Positions 36,307 through 45,570 of a DNA stretch of 64,000 bases are shown here, piece after piece. The notes below the pieces were generated by a model. It saw only the letters and a program-made list of their open reading frames with translations. It ran no database searches and was not told the DNA's origin. Origin of the DNA: Alistipes indistinctus YIT 12060. GTDB taxonomy: Bacteria; Bacteroidota; Bacteroidia; Bacteroidales; Rikenellaceae. How positions within the stretch are numbered: the stretch's first letter is position 1; each line of letters opens with the position of its first letter. Made by a program: the position numbers and the translations under genes. Where the stretch lies: the NCBI RefSeq assembly GCF_025144995.1, contig NZ_CP102250.1:1488001-1552000 (forward strand), given 5' to 3'.

Positions 36307-38250
36307 CTAGTCTTTGTAGTTACGCTGTGCCAAATGCACCGCTTCGAATACCAGCGGTTCCTTGATCAAAGTCGGTTCCTTATCGGGTCCGTTGTACTCC
36401 CAGACAGCCACATACGTGAAATGCTCATCATCCCGCAGCGCCTCTCCTTCCGGAGTCTGGTACTCAGTGCGGAAGTGCCCTCCGCAAGATTCGTTGCGGT
36501 TCAGACCGTCCCGGGCCATCAGCTCGCCCAGTTCGAGGAAATCGGCCAAACGGAGCGCCTTTTCGAGCTCCTGGTTGAAATCCTTGTCAGTTCCGACCAC
36601 GCGTACATTTTTCCAGAAATCCTTACGAAGCGCCTGAATTTCGGCAATGGCTTTCTCAAGGCTCTCCTTGGTACGTGCCATACCGACGTTCTCCCACATG
36701 ATGTGGCCCAGTTTCTTGTGGATATCATCCACAGACTCTTTCCCGTTGATCGAGAGTAGTTTGGCGATCTTCTCCTTAACACCTTTTTCCGCCTCCGCGA
36801 ATTCGGGACGGTTCGTGTCGATCTTCGGAGTCTGAATCTCGTGAGACAGGTAATCGCCGATCGTGTAAGGAAGCACGAAGTAACCGTCGGCCAAGCCCTG
36901 CATCAGCGCCGAAGCACCGAGGCGGTTCGCACCGTGATCGGAGAAGTTGGCCTCGCCGATCGCGTACAGGCCGGGGATCGTCGTCATCAGGTTGTAATCG
37001 ACCCAGATACCTCCCATCGTGTAGTGAACGGCCGGATAGATCATCATCGGTTCGTCATAAGGATTCACGTCGGTAATCTTCTCATACATCTGGAAAAGGT
37101 TGCCGTAACGGGCTTTGATGACGTCCTTGCCCAGGCGGGCGATCGCCGTCTTGAAATCCAGGAACACGGCCAGTCCGGTCTCGTTCACGCCGAAGCCTGC
37201 ATCGCAGCGTTCTTTGGCGGCACGCGAAGCCACATCGCGCGGCACGAGGTTACCGAAAGCCGGATAACGGCGCTCCAGGTAGTAGTCGCGATCCTCCTCG
37301 GGGATATCCGAAGCTTTCTTCTTTTTCGCACGGATCGCCTCAACATCCTCTTTCTTTTTCGGCACCCAGATCCGGCCGTCGTTACGCAGCGACTCGGACA
37401 TCAGCGTCAGTTTCGACTGCTGCGTACCGTGCACCGGGATACAGGTCGGGTGGATCTGCGTGAAGCAGGGATTCGCAAAGTCGGCGCCCTTCTTGTAGCA
37501 CTGCCATGCGGCCGAACCGTTCGAATTCATCGCGTTGGTCGACAGGAAGAAAACGTTGCCGTAACCGCCCGATGCAATCACCACGGCGTGTGCACCGAAG
37601 CGCTCGATCTCACCAGTAATCAGGTTGCGGGCGATGATACCGCGCGCCTTGCCGTCGATCATCACGAGGTCCAGCATTTCGTGACGCGGATAACTCTTCA
37701 CGTTGCCACGGGCAATACCGCGGTTCAGGGCTGCATAAGCGCCGAGCAACAACTGCTGGCCGGTCTGGCCGCGGGCGTAAAACGTACGGGATACCTGCGC
37801 GCCGCCGAACGAGCGGTTATCGAGCAGTCCGCCGTAGTCACGGGCGAAAGGCACGCCCTGTGCTACGCACTGGTCGATGATCGAGTTCGAGACTTCGGCC
37901 AGACGATACACGTTTGCCTCACGGGCACGGTAGTCGCCGCCCTTGATCGTATCGTAGAAGAGGCGGAACACCGAGTCGTTGTCGTTCTGGTAGTTTTTCG
38001 CAGCATTGATACCGCCCTGTGCGGCAATCGAATGCGCACGGCGGGGCGAGTCACTGATGCAGAACACCTTTACATTATATCCCAAATCGCCGAGCGAAGC
38101 GGCTGCAGATGCGCCGCCGAGACCGGTACCGATTACGATGATGTCGAGTTTTCTTTTGTTAGCCGGGCTGACCACCTTGATGTCAGCTTTGTGCTTGCTC
38201 CATTTCTCCGCCAACGGGCCGGCAGGAATCTTAGAATCTAACTTTGCCAT
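36307..38250 (-). CDS. frdA: Fumarate reductase / succinate dehydrogenase flavoprotein subunit
   Basis: 647 residues. FAD is bound by [20 protein letters not shown], with the covalent-attachment histidine in [18 protein letters not shown]. Active-site segments are [29 protein letters not shown] and [20 protein letters not shown]. The C-terminal [19 protein letters not shown] is normal. The size and the long middle insert are those of the Bacteroides/Wolinella-like B-type enzymes. It catalyses fumarate-succinate interconversion on the cytoplasmic face. Spacing to its neighbours is 36-45 bases. Confidence 0.97.
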   Translation of the reverse strand: MAKLDSKIPAGPLAEKWSKHKADIKVVSPANKRKLDIIVIGTGLGGASAAASLGDLGYNVKVFCISDSPRRAHSIAAQGGINAAKNYQNDNDSVFRLFYDTIKGGDYRAREANVYRLAEVSNSIIDQCVAQGVPFARDYGGLLDNRSFGGAQVSRTFYARGQTGQQLLLGAYAALNRGIARGNVKSYPRHEMLDLVMIDGKARGIIARNLITGEIERFGAHAVVIASGGYGNVFFLSTNAMNSNGSAAWQCYKKGADFANPCFTQIHPTCIPVHGTQQSKLTLMSESLRNDGRIWVPKKKEDVEAIRAKKKKASDIPEEDRDYYLERRYPAFGNLVPRDVASRAAKERCDAGFGVNETGLAVFLDFKTAIARLGKDVIKARYGNLFQMYEKITDVNPYDEPMMIYPAVHYTMGGIWVDYNLMTTIPGLYAIGEANFSDHGANRLGASALMQGLADGYFVLPYTIGDYLSHEIQTPKIDTNRPEFAEAEKGVKEKIAKLLSINGKESVDDIHKKLGHIMWENVGMARTKESLEKAIAEIQALRKDFWKNVRVVGTDKDFNQELEKALRLADFLELGELMARDGLNRNESCGGHFRTEYQTPEGEALRDDEHFTYVAVWEYNGPDKEPTLIKEPLVFEAVHLAQRNYKD

Positions 38251-38295
38251 AGTTTTTGTTTTATCTTATTTTTTATTTTTCAGCAGAAAAAGGGA

Positions 38296-38997
38296 TTAGC
38301 ATACACCGCAGGCACCGCCGCACAGGCTGCGCAGGTAAAAAGCCACAACCACCACGGCGAAACCGAGGAATACGACCGTAGCAAAAATATTCGCGATGCA
38401 TTTGAGGCGTCCGAGCCAAATCTGGTTGTCCCAGCCGATCGTCTGGAACGCGCTCCAGAAACCGTGCGTAAGGTGGAACCAGATGGCCACGAACCACACC
38501 AGGTAGATGATGCAGTAAACCGGATTGCTGAACAAGTCGGCGATGTAAGCCGCGCCGTCCGTCGGGCCGAAAGCGCCGAGGTTGTGGTCGCCGATGATCT
38601 CGGCGAACTGCATCTTGTACCAGAAGTTGTACAGGTGCAGGATCAGCCCGAGCACTACGATAGCTCCCAGGATGTACATGTTCCGGGAAGCCCAGCTCAC
38701 CCCTGCGGGCATTGCCGTCACCGCATAGCGCTTGTCGCCGCGGGCCGCGCGGTTACGCAGCGTCAGGATCGATGCATAGATGATGTGCACCAGGAAACCG
38801 GCGGCCAGCACCAGCGTTCCCACCAGTGCGTACCAGTTGGCACCCAGGAATTCACAGATCGCATTGTAAGCCTCGGTCGAGAAAACGGCCGCCAGGTTCA
38901 TCGACATGTGAAACAACAGGAAAAGAACCAGAAAGAGACCTGAAATACTCATAATCAGTTTTCTTCCGATTGAGGATGTGAACAGACAATTGCCCAT
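38296..38997 (-). CDS. frdC: Fumarate reductase / succinate dehydrogenase cytochrome b subunit
   Basis: 233 residues with five membrane helices. Candidate haem-ligand histidines lie in FLLFHMSMNLAAVF, FLVHIIYASILTL, LILHLYNFWYKM and FHLTHGFWSAFQTIGWDN, consistent with a di-haem B-type subunit (b558 family). It anchors the other two subunits and exchanges electrons with menaquinone. First gene of the operon; a good promoter lies about 70 bases upstream. The C-terminus is Cys-rich (SLCGGACGVC), which is unusual. Confidence 0.95.
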   Translation of the reverse strand: MGNCLFTSSIGRKLIMSISGLFLVLFLLFHMSMNLAAVFSTEAYNAICEFLGANWYALVGTLVLAAGFLVHIIYASILTLRNRAARGDKRYAVTAMPAGVSWASRNMYILGAIVVLGLILHLYNFWYKMQFAEIIGDHNLGAFGPTDGAAYIADLFSNPVYCIIYLVWFVAIWFHLTHGFWSAFQTIGWDNQIWLGRLKCIANIFATVVFLGFAVVVVAFYLRSLCGGACGVC

Positions 38998-39074
38998 AAG
39001 AGAAAAAGGTTTGATTATTAATAATGTTGGTTATCAGCTTGAAGATAGCCCGTTAGGTGCTCACAACGGGCACA

Positions 39075-39106
39075 CAAAGTTATTCGATTGTTTTCGAAAT
39101 AACAAT
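39075..39106 (-). promoter_or_regulatory. Promoter of the frdCAB operon
   Basis: The minus strand carries TAACTTTG (39075-39082), a full -7 match. ATTG (39103-39106) is 20 bases upstream as the -33 box. The leader is about 70 bases and includes an AT-rich stretch next to the start. Confidence 0.7.
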
Positions 39107-39265
39107 CTTTTGCCGGAGAAACTGCACAGATTGGGACAAAAAACAGAGGCGTTACCGCCGGAGTCAATCCCTCCGTTATGCAAAATAATATGAATCCCCG
39201 AACCGACCGGATGTCAAATCCGGACATCCGGCAAGATTTTCGGCCGTTTTCCCGGGGATTTTACC
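39107..39265. repeat. Intergenic inverted repeats between frdC and the PfkB kinase gene
   Basis: The stretch between the divergent frdCAB and kinase promoters holds two inverted repeats: CGGAG / CTCCG at 39159-39177, and the stronger CCGGATGTC / GACATCCGG at 39207-39231 (nine pairs, seven-base loop). Neither has a T run on either strand, so they look like operator sites or hairpins rather than terminators. Confidence 0.4.
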
Positions 39266-39273
39266 TATCTTTG
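39266..39273 (+). promoter_or_regulatory. -7 box for the PfkB kinase gene
   Basis: TATCTTTG, a full TAnnTTTG match, 31 bases before the ATG. Confidence 0.6.
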
Positions 39274-39304
39274 AATAAAGACTGAACGTGCAAAAGCAAA
39301 TGAC

Positions 39305-40204
39305 ATGAAAGATTATTCCATCGCAGGGATCGGCGAGGTGCTCTGGGACCTCTTTCCCGAATACAAAAGGCTCGGCGGGGGTACGGCGAACTTCGCGTAC
39401 CACGTCTCGCAGTTCGGATTCGATGCAGCCGTAGCGAGCGCTTTAGGGCACGATCCGCTGGGCGACGAGGTAGTCCGTACGCTCGAAGACAATAAAGTGG
39501 GGTATCTTTTGCCGCAGGTAGACTTCCCGACGGGTACCGTACAGGTCGAGGTCAACAGCGACGGAGTTCCGCGCTACGACATCCGCGAACAGGTCGCATG
39601 GGACCATATTCCCTATACAGATTCACTCCGGGAGCTGGCCCGCAACTGCTGTGCAGTCTGTTTCGGCTCGCTCGCACAGCGCAGCGAAGTCTCGCGCACA
39701 ACGATCAACCGTTTCCTCGACGATACTTCCGAGGAGAGCCTGCGTATTTTCGACATCAACCTGCGCCAGAATTTTTATACCAGCGAGACGATCCTCAGTT
39801 CGCTGCAAAAATGCAACATCCTGAAGCTAAACGAAGAGGAAGTAACCCTTCTCGCCCAGATGTTCGGGTACGACGAATTGAACCTGCGGGCCGTCTGCCG
39901 TTCGGTCGTGAAAGATTACGCACTGCAGGTGCTGATCCTCACCTGCGGTGCAAACGGCAGTTACGTCTTTACACCGGACGAAAGTTCATATTACGATACG
40001 CCGAAAGTGGAAGTCGCGGACACCGTCGGGGCAGGCGATTCGTTTACCGGAGCATTTTGCGCCGCATTGCTGCGCGGCAAGTCGATCCGTGTGGCGCACC
40101 GGCTGGCAGTCGACGTTTCGGCTTATGTCTGCACGCAGCAGGGCGGCATGCCCCCACTGCCCGAAAGCCTGACGCGCCGCCTCGATCCCGAGGAGGGAAT
40201 ATAA
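39305..40204 (+). CDS. PfkB-family carbohydrate kinase (probable fructokinase)
   Basis: 299 residues. It starts MKDYSIAGIGEVLWDLFPEY, with the substrate-binding LGGGTANFAYHVSQFG and the C-terminal catalytic signature VADTVGAGDSFTGAFCAALL with its aspartate base. The N-terminal GEVLWD pattern is typical of fructokinases in this family. It phosphorylates a sugar, probably fructose, with ATP in the cytoplasm. It has its own promoter and may share the transcript with the 5-formyl-THF cyclo-ligase gene 63 bases downstream. Confidence 0.9.
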   Translation: MKDYSIAGIGEVLWDLFPEYKRLGGGTANFAYHVSQFGFDAAVASALGHDPLGDEVVRTLEDNKVGYLLPQVDFPTGTVQVEVNSDGVPRYDIREQVAWDHIPYTDSLRELARNCCAVCFGSLAQRSEVSRTTINRFLDDTSEESLRIFDINLRQNFYTSETILSSLQKCNILKLNEEEVTLLAQMFGYDELNLRAVCRSVVKDYALQVLILTCGANGSYVFTPDESSYYDTPKVEVADTVGAGDSFTGAFCAALLRGKSIRVAHRLAVDVSAYVCTQQGGMPPLPESLTRRLDPEEGI

Positions 40205-40267
40205 TGCGCAGGACAATGTTCCACCGCATTTCCCCGTTAACCCAATAATACTTTCACACCCGAATTT

Positions 40268-41044
40268 ATGTCCGGTTCCATCATTGGCTCCATATCCGAC
40301 CGGCCGCTCCAAACACAGCAAGCGGCCAAAAGGAGGTTACGGCAAATTGTCCGCGAACGGTATGCCGCCGCGGACCGGGCGGGACTGAAAGTCGCCTCGG
40401 ACCATGTGATGCAGGCCCTGGAGCAACTGCCCGAATTCATCGCCGCGCGGTGTGTCGCGCTCTACTGGTCCTTGCCCGGAGAGGTGGAGACGCATGCTTT
40501 TGCCGAAAAATGGCGCCACGAAAAGCAGGTATTGCTGCCGGTTATGCACGGCGACGGTTTGCTGTTGTATCCTTTTACCGGCAGGGAACACCTGGTACAA
40601 CGGCGCTTCGGCGTATGGGAACCCGATCCGGAGGCCCCCTTTTCAGCGCTCCCCGGCACGCCGGTTCCGGACACGACTTCCGAACACACGCCCAACCGTA
40701 AATCACTCCTGGCTGCGCACACTACGCAGGTTCCCCGTACAAACCCTCCCCAGGCACAACCGACAGAGCCGGCAGAGTTGACCGGTCGGGACCCAGATCC
40801 CGACCTGATCGTCGTACCTGCCGTCGGATTCGACCCGCAAGGCAGCCGGCTCGGCCACGGCAAAGGCTTCTACGACAGGTTGCTCCCGGGCACACAGGCA
40901 TTGAAAGTCGGTATCTGTTTCGATTTTCAGCTTTTCGAGCATATTCCGGCCGAAGAGCACGACGTCCCGATGGACCGGATCATCGCCGGCTCCCGGGACG
41001 GAAGCCTGCTCTACTTCTGTGACAAAAACGACGCGTACCGATAA
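40268..41044 (+). CDS. 5-formyltetrahydrofolate cyclo-ligase with an inserted linker
   Basis: 258 residues; usual members are about 180-200. The N-terminal ATP-binding AAKRRLRQIVRER and the C-terminal signature GFDPQGSRLGHGKGFYDRLL are intact. So are LPVMHGDGLLLYPFTG and the closing EEHDVPMDRIIAG. The extra length comes from about 50 Pro/Thr-rich residues (about 132-180: PGTPVPDTTSEHTPNRKSLL, PPQAQPTEPAELTG) inserted just before PDLIVVPAVGFD. The enzyme converts 5-formyl-THF to methenyl-THF, returning it to one-carbon metabolism. Confidence 0.92.
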   Translation: MSGSIIGSISDRPLQTQQAAKRRLRQIVRERYAAADRAGLKVASDHVMQALEQLPEFIAARCVALYWSLPGEVETHAFAEKWRHEKQVLLPVMHGDGLLLYPFTGREHLVQRRFGVWEPDPEAPFSALPGTPVPDTTSEHTPNRKSLLAAHTTQVPRTNPPQAQPTEPAELTGRDPDPDLIVVPAVGFDPQGSRLGHGKGFYDRLLPGTQALKVGICFDFQLFEHIPAEEHDVPMDRIIAGSRDGSLLYFCDKNDAYR

Positions 41045-41056
41045 ACGAATTTACAT

Positions 41057-41064
41057 TATCTTTG
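41057..41064 (+). promoter_or_regulatory. -7 box for the following membrane-protein gene
   Basis: TATCTTTG, a full TAnnTTTG match, 25 bases before the ATG at 41090. Confidence 0.55.
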
Positions 41065-41089
41065 CACCGATTAAACCATCCGTAAACCG

Positions 41090-41557
41090 ATGAAAACATA
41101 CCTGATCCGCTCCATCAAATACCTGATCTGGCTGGCGCTGCTCTTTACACTGATTTTCGTACTGATGATCCGTACCAACACGGCGCGCGCCGGCGGCGAA
41201 CAAATGCTCCACGAACTGTTCCACACCCAGCGCGGCTGGATGATGATCGGGATGCTGATGGTCCTTGCATTCCTCTATCCGCGTTTCGGATTCACCTCCC
41301 GAAGCCTGAAAGGCAGCGTTGCAACCAATCGGGACGACATTCTCAGGGTGGCGCACCGGGGCGGGTTCAGCCTGGTAAGCGAGACGCCCGGACAACTGGT
41401 TTTCCGCGCTTCGAGCCCGGCCAAAAAAGCCCTTTTGCTATGGGAGGACACAATCATCGTCACTCAGCAAGGAGATCAACTCGTGATCGACGGCATCCGC
41501 AAAGAGGTCGTTCGGATGGAATTCCGCCTGAAACCGGCACTCGCACAAGAGCAGTAA
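41090..41557 (+). CDS. Uncharacterised small membrane protein
   Basis: 155 residues, no family recognised. Two membrane helices: YLIWLALLFTLIFVLMI (about 11-27) and GWMMIGMLMVLAFLYPRFGF (about 48-68). A cytoplasmic-looking domain of about 85 residues with alternating beta pattern follows (FSLVSETPGQLVFRASSP, LLLWEDTIIVTQQGDQLVI). It has its own promoter box and is followed by the S41 protease gene. The shape recalls small Bacteroidales membrane proteins of unknown role. Confidence 0.75.
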   Translation: MKTYLIRSIKYLIWLALLFTLIFVLMIRTNTARAGGEQMLHELFHTQRGWMMIGMLMVLAFLYPRFGFTSRSLKGSVATNRDDILRVAHRGGFSLVSETPGQLVFRASSPAKKALLLWEDTIIVTQQGDQLVIDGIRKEVVRMEFRLKPALAQEQ

Positions 41558-41662
41558 CCTGCAGGATTCCCGACGCATTGCAAACGAATCGCAAAGCAAA
41601 AAGTTTTTAGCACCCTCCCCGTATATATTCCGTACATATAAAAGCATTTAGGAAGAATTTAC

Positions 41663-43339
41663 ATGAAAGCGAAAACGAAAAAAGGCATCAAATATACGCT
41701 GCTCTCCGCACTGGTCGCTTTGGTCGGTACGGTAACGATCGCGGCATCGAACCCGGATTTCGCGCTGGGCCGTAATATCCAGATACTGTTCAACATGTTC
41801 CGCGAACTGAACCTGCTCTACGTGGACCAGATCGATCCCGACGAAATGTTGTTGGACGCCGCCGACGGCATGACCTCCAAGCTCGATCCTTACACCGAAC
41901 TGATTCCCGAAAAGGAGATGGCCGATTTCGAGATCATGACTACCGGCAAGTACGGCGGTATGGGCGCGATGATCCGGCAAAAGGACGACTACGTGATGAT
42001 CGCCCAGCCGTATAAAAACTCTCCGGCCGACAAGGCCGGACTCGTGGTGGGCGACCTCCTGCTCGAAGTGAACGGAGAAAGCATCAAAGGCTACGAAGTG
42101 AGCAAGGTGAGTTCGATGTTGAAAGGCACGCCGGGCACCACGCTACACCTGAAGGTTCGCAAACTGCTGACCGGCCAGGAAGAAGAACTGACCTTCAAGC
42201 GGGAACGGATCGTCGTGTCGGGCATTCCTTATTGGAGCGTTATCGACGACAGCATCGGTTACATCGTACACAAAGATTTTTCCGAAGATTGCAGCAACGA
42301 TATCCGCAACGCTGTCATGTCGATGAAAAAAGCGGGGATCAAAGGACTGATTATCGACCTGCGGGGGAACGGCGGCGGCATCCTGCAGGAGGCGGTCAAA
42401 ATCCTCTCGATGTTCGTCCCCAAAGGTACCGAGGTAGTGTCGATGCGGGGACGCATGAAGGAGCTGGATGCCACCTTCGTTACCCAAAGCGAACCGATCG
42501 ACACGCAAATTCCGGTCGCCGTGCTGATCAACAGCTCCTCGGCCTCGGCCGCAGAGATCGTAGCGGGAGCTTTCCAGGACCTCGACCGCGGCGTACTGCT
42601 CGGTCAGCGCTCGTTCGGCAAGGGGCTCGTACAGTCGACCCGCCCGGTCGGCTACAACGCCTACCTGAAACTCACCACTGCCAAATACTACACCCCCAGC
42701 GGACGCTGCATCCAGGCGATCGACTATTCGCATCGGGCCGAAGACGGCAGCGTAGGGACCGTACCCGATTCGCTGATCAAGGAGTATGCGACCAAAGCGG
42801 GCCGCAAAGTGTACGACGGCGGCGGCGTGATGCCCGACATTCGCATGCCCGACAATTATTACAGCCGTTTCACGAATGTCCTTTACGGAAAGGGCTATAT
42901 CGAAGACTTCGCGAACCTGTATTATAAAAAACACCGGGAAGGTGTCGATGTAGACAACTTCGAGTTGAGCGATGCGGATTACAACGAGTTCGTCCGGTTC
43001 ATGGCCGATAAACCTGTGGATTTCGAATCGGAAACACAACAAACGCTTTCCCAGTTACGCCAAAAAGCGGAGCGCGACAAATACCTCGACAGGATCGAAG
43101 GGGAGCTGAACGCGATCGAACAGAAAATCCGGGATGATAAACAGGCCGACCTGCAGGCATTCAAAAAGGAAATCAAAGAACTGATCGGGGATGAGATCGT
43201 GATGCGCTATCACTATATACAGGGCGTGGCACGCCACAACAGCCACTTGGATCCTGAAATCCTCGAAGCGATCAAAGTTTTGCAGGATCCGGCCCGTTAC
43301 CACCAGATCATCACGTCGCAGGACACCCAACGCAAATAA
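41663..43339 (+). CDS. S41-family C-terminal processing peptidase with PDZ domain
   Basis: 558 residues. An N-terminal signal/anchor helix (YTLLSALVALVGTVTIAAS) exports it to the periplasm. A PDZ domain (about 85-170: SPADKAGLVVGDLLLEVNGE) precedes the tail-specific protease core. The nucleophile Ser is in NSSSASAAEIVAGAFQD and the general-base Lys in GQRSFGKGLVQSTRPV. The long helical C-terminus (about 430-558) is charged. These proteases cut the C-termini of envelope proteins and help in quality control. Confidence 0.94.
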   Translation: MKAKTKKGIKYTLLSALVALVGTVTIAASNPDFALGRNIQILFNMFRELNLLYVDQIDPDEMLLDAADGMTSKLDPYTELIPEKEMADFEIMTTGKYGGMGAMIRQKDDYVMIAQPYKNSPADKAGLVVGDLLLEVNGESIKGYEVSKVSSMLKGTPGTTLHLKVRKLLTGQEEELTFKRERIVVSGIPYWSVIDDSIGYIVHKDFSEDCSNDIRNAVMSMKKAGIKGLIIDLRGNGGGILQEAVKILSMFVPKGTEVVSMRGRMKELDATFVTQSEPIDTQIPVAVLINSSSASAAEIVAGAFQDLDRGVLLGQRSFGKGLVQSTRPVGYNAYLKLTTAKYYTPSGRCIQAIDYSHRAEDGSVGTVPDSLIKEYATKAGRKVYDGGGVMPDIRMPDNYYSRFTNVLYGKGYIEDFANLYYKKHREGVDVDNFELSDADYNEFVRFMADKPVDFESETQQTLSQLRQKAERDKYLDRIEGELNAIEQKIRDDKQADLQAFKKEIKELIGDEIVMRYHYIQGVARHNSHLDPEILEAIKVLQDPARYHQIITSQDTQRK

Positions 43340-43507
43340 TTCCGAAAAAGTCCAACTACGAAGCAATGTCAATGAGCCGGCACATGCCATACTCCGAGAG
43401 CTGATATCCCGCGAGCCGGAGAGAAATGATCTTATCATTGTAGTTCAAACAGGTAATTCATAACGGTAACAGCCCGACCCCATCTTCAACAGCCAGCAGC
43501 CAAAGCC

Positions 43508-44671
43508 GTGAAAAAGAAATTTTCGACAAAAATCTTCTCATTCCGCAACAGGGTGGTCATCATCATCCTGGGTTTCATTATCGGCACTTCGTCGCTGTTG
43601 TTCACGAACAACATGGCCCGGCAGCTGCGCGAAAAAGAGCAGAACGAGGTGAAGTTATGGTCGTTCGCGATGAGCAAAATGGGTGAGATGGGGCCTGAGA
43701 ACCAAGTACTGCGTCAAATTATCAACGCCAATACGAACATTCCGTTCGTCATCACCACCGGAACCCTGGATGTCGTCACGTCGCACCTTATTCCCGAGCG
43801 CATCCTCACCAATCCGGCGCTGCTGAGACAAAAATGCGTAGAGATGGCGGCAATCAACCAGTACTGGGAAATCAAAACCTGGTCGAACGACACCTATTAC
43901 CTATTCTACGGCGAATCGAACCTGCTGCGCACATTGGTCTATTTCCCCTATATCCAATTGGCGATTATCTGCATTTTCGCGATGTTCGGCTACATCACTT
44001 TCCGTTCGTCGAAACAGGATGAACAAAACCGGGTCTGGATCGGACTGGCAAAAGAGACCGCCCACCAACTCGGCACGCCGACCTCGTCGCTGTTCGGCTG
44101 GATCGAATACCTGCGGACCCAACCCATCGACCAAACGGCCGTCGAAGAGATGAACAAGGATGTCGTCCGGCTGACGAAAGTGGTGGACCGCTTCTCGAAG
44201 ATCGGGTCGACCACCTCGCTCAGCGAAGGCGTCATCAACGAAATCGTCGGAGGCAGCGTACTCTATTTCCGCACGCGCGTACCGCGCAACGTAACGATCA
44301 ACTACAACGGACTGGCGATGGCGCAACTCAAGGCACTGGTCAATGAAGCGCTGTTCGAATGGGTAATTGAAAACCTGCTCAAAAACGCCCTCGATGCACT
44401 CTCGGGAGTGGGTTCGATCGACGTAAAACTCTCGTCGGACAACGATTGGATTTACATCGATGTCAAGGACACCGGTAAAGGAATGCCCAAAAGTAATTTC
44501 AAACGTATCTTCGAACCCGGTTTCACTACCAAAACGCGCGGTTGGGGATTGGGCCTGTCGCTGAGTAAACGAATTATCGAGGGCTATCACAACGGTCGTA
44601 TTTTCGTGTTGAACTCGGAAATAGACCAAGGTACGACAATCCGCATCATGCTCAAAAAACTCTATTCATAA
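43508..44671 (+). CDS. Membrane sensor histidine kinase
   Basis: 387 residues with two membrane helices (VVIIILGFIIGTSSLLFTNN and TLVYFPYIQLAIICIFAMFG) around a periplasmic sensing domain. The phospho-acceptor His lies in LAKETAHQLGTPTSSLFGW, where HQLGTP replaces the commoner HELRTP. The ATPase domain is complete: ENLLKNALDAL, VKDTGKGMP, FTTKTRGWGLGLSLS. No response regulator is next to it. It begins a run of same-strand genes leading to yidD. Confidence 0.93.
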   Translation: MKKKFSTKIFSFRNRVVIIILGFIIGTSSLLFTNNMARQLREKEQNEVKLWSFAMSKMGEMGPENQVLRQIINANTNIPFVITTGTLDVVTSHLIPERILTNPALLRQKCVEMAAINQYWEIKTWSNDTYYLFYGESNLLRTLVYFPYIQLAIICIFAMFGYITFRSSKQDEQNRVWIGLAKETAHQLGTPTSSLFGWIEYLRTQPIDQTAVEEMNKDVVRLTKVVDRFSKIGSTTSLSEGVINEIVGGSVLYFRTRVPRNVTINYNGLAMAQLKALVNEALFEWVIENLLKNALDALSGVGSIDVKLSSDNDWIYIDVKDTGKGMPKSNFKRIFEPGFTTKTRGWGLGLSLSKRIIEGYHNGRIFVLNSEIDQGTTIRIMLKKLYS

Positions 44672-44687
44672 AAACCGTCCGGCACCG

Positions 44688-45500
44688 ATGAGAGGATTCG
44701 TAACCGATTGCGACTGCTACCTGAGTGACATCGTCCCACTACATGTGCACGTTCCTTCCGAAGCGGACATTTTCGGGGTACACAGCAAGCTGGTAACGGG
44801 CGAAACGGGCATGCCGCAACCGATCGAGCAGCTCTCCTGGGTGGAAAATTACACCTATGAAGGACTGGTAATCGCCATTTTCATTCTCTTTTGCTACCTG
44901 CTGTACAATTTCCGCGGCGATATCCTGCAACTGCTCCGTTTCCTGGCGATGCACACCTCGTCGGAAAAAATTTATGCCGAGCAGAAACTCTTTTTCAAAC
45001 GGTTCATCAACCTCTCTACCCTACTGGGAATCCTGCTGATCTGTGGCCTGAGCGTCAAATTATGCGACTACTTCGGCCTCGATGGAAGGCTGCCGGCAAC
45101 CGGGATCCTGAACGTGAACCTGATTCCTGTGATTCTGTTGCTGATTCCGGGGATCATCCTGCTCTACCGGTATCTGGTGACGGGAATCGTAGGCGCAGTC
45201 ACCCGGAACCAGGCCTTTTTCAAGAGCTACCGGTTCATGAGCCATCTTTCGGGATCGGTTTCATTTTTGATTTTGACTCCGTTTTTCCTGTTATTCGCCC
45301 TTGGCGACGGAAACAGCACAACCTTCTTCATTTATTTGACAATCACAATCGTAGCAGCACTGTACCTGCTTTACCTGGGAAAGAGTTACCGATTCTTTAT
45401 CGAGCGGAATGTTTCAATTTTACAATGGATTTTGTACCTTTGTACCGTCGAATGGTTCCCCGTCAGTCTCTTGCTGTTAGAGGCCATGCGAATGGACTGA
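44688..45500 (+). CDS. DUF4271 membrane protein
   Basis: 270 residues with six or seven hydrophobic segments and the C-terminal signature LYLCTVEWFPVSLLLLEAMR of DUF4271 (PF14093). In Bacteroidetes the gene is regularly followed by hemD, rnpA and yidD, as here. Function is unknown. Sixteen bases separate it from the upstream histidine kinase. A -7 box lies inside its 3' end. Confidence 0.88.
   Translation: MRGFVTDCDCYLSDIVPLHVHVPSEADIFGVHSKLVTGETGMPQPIEQLSWVENYTYEGLVIAIFILFCYLLYNFRGDILQLLRFLAMHTSSEKIYAEQKLFFKRFINLSTLLGILLICGLSVKLCDYFGLDGRLPATGILNVNLIPVILLLIPGIILLYRYLVTGIVGAVTRNQAFFKSYRFMSHLSGSVSFLILTPFFLLFALGDGNSTTFFIYLTITIVAALYLLYLGKSYRFFIERNVSILQWILYLCTVEWFPVSLLLLEAMRMD
45435..45442 (+). 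promoter_or_regulatory. Possible internal -7 box for hemD-rnpA-yidD
   Basis: TACCTTTG inside the 3' end of the DUF4271 gene, a full match. TTTC at 45412-45415 is 19 bases upstream. It would give hemD a leader of about 120 bases. Being within coding sequence, it may be chance. Confidence 0.35.
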
Positions 45501-45570
45501 AGCAGTAACCGGATGACAGGATCGGAAGAATCCTTCGGAGGTCCGACTCTGAATTTAAAGGCTAAACGTT

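Noticed and set aside
36841-38241. Long open frame opposite frdA
   Set aside because: Antisense shadow of the well-conserved flavoprotein gene.
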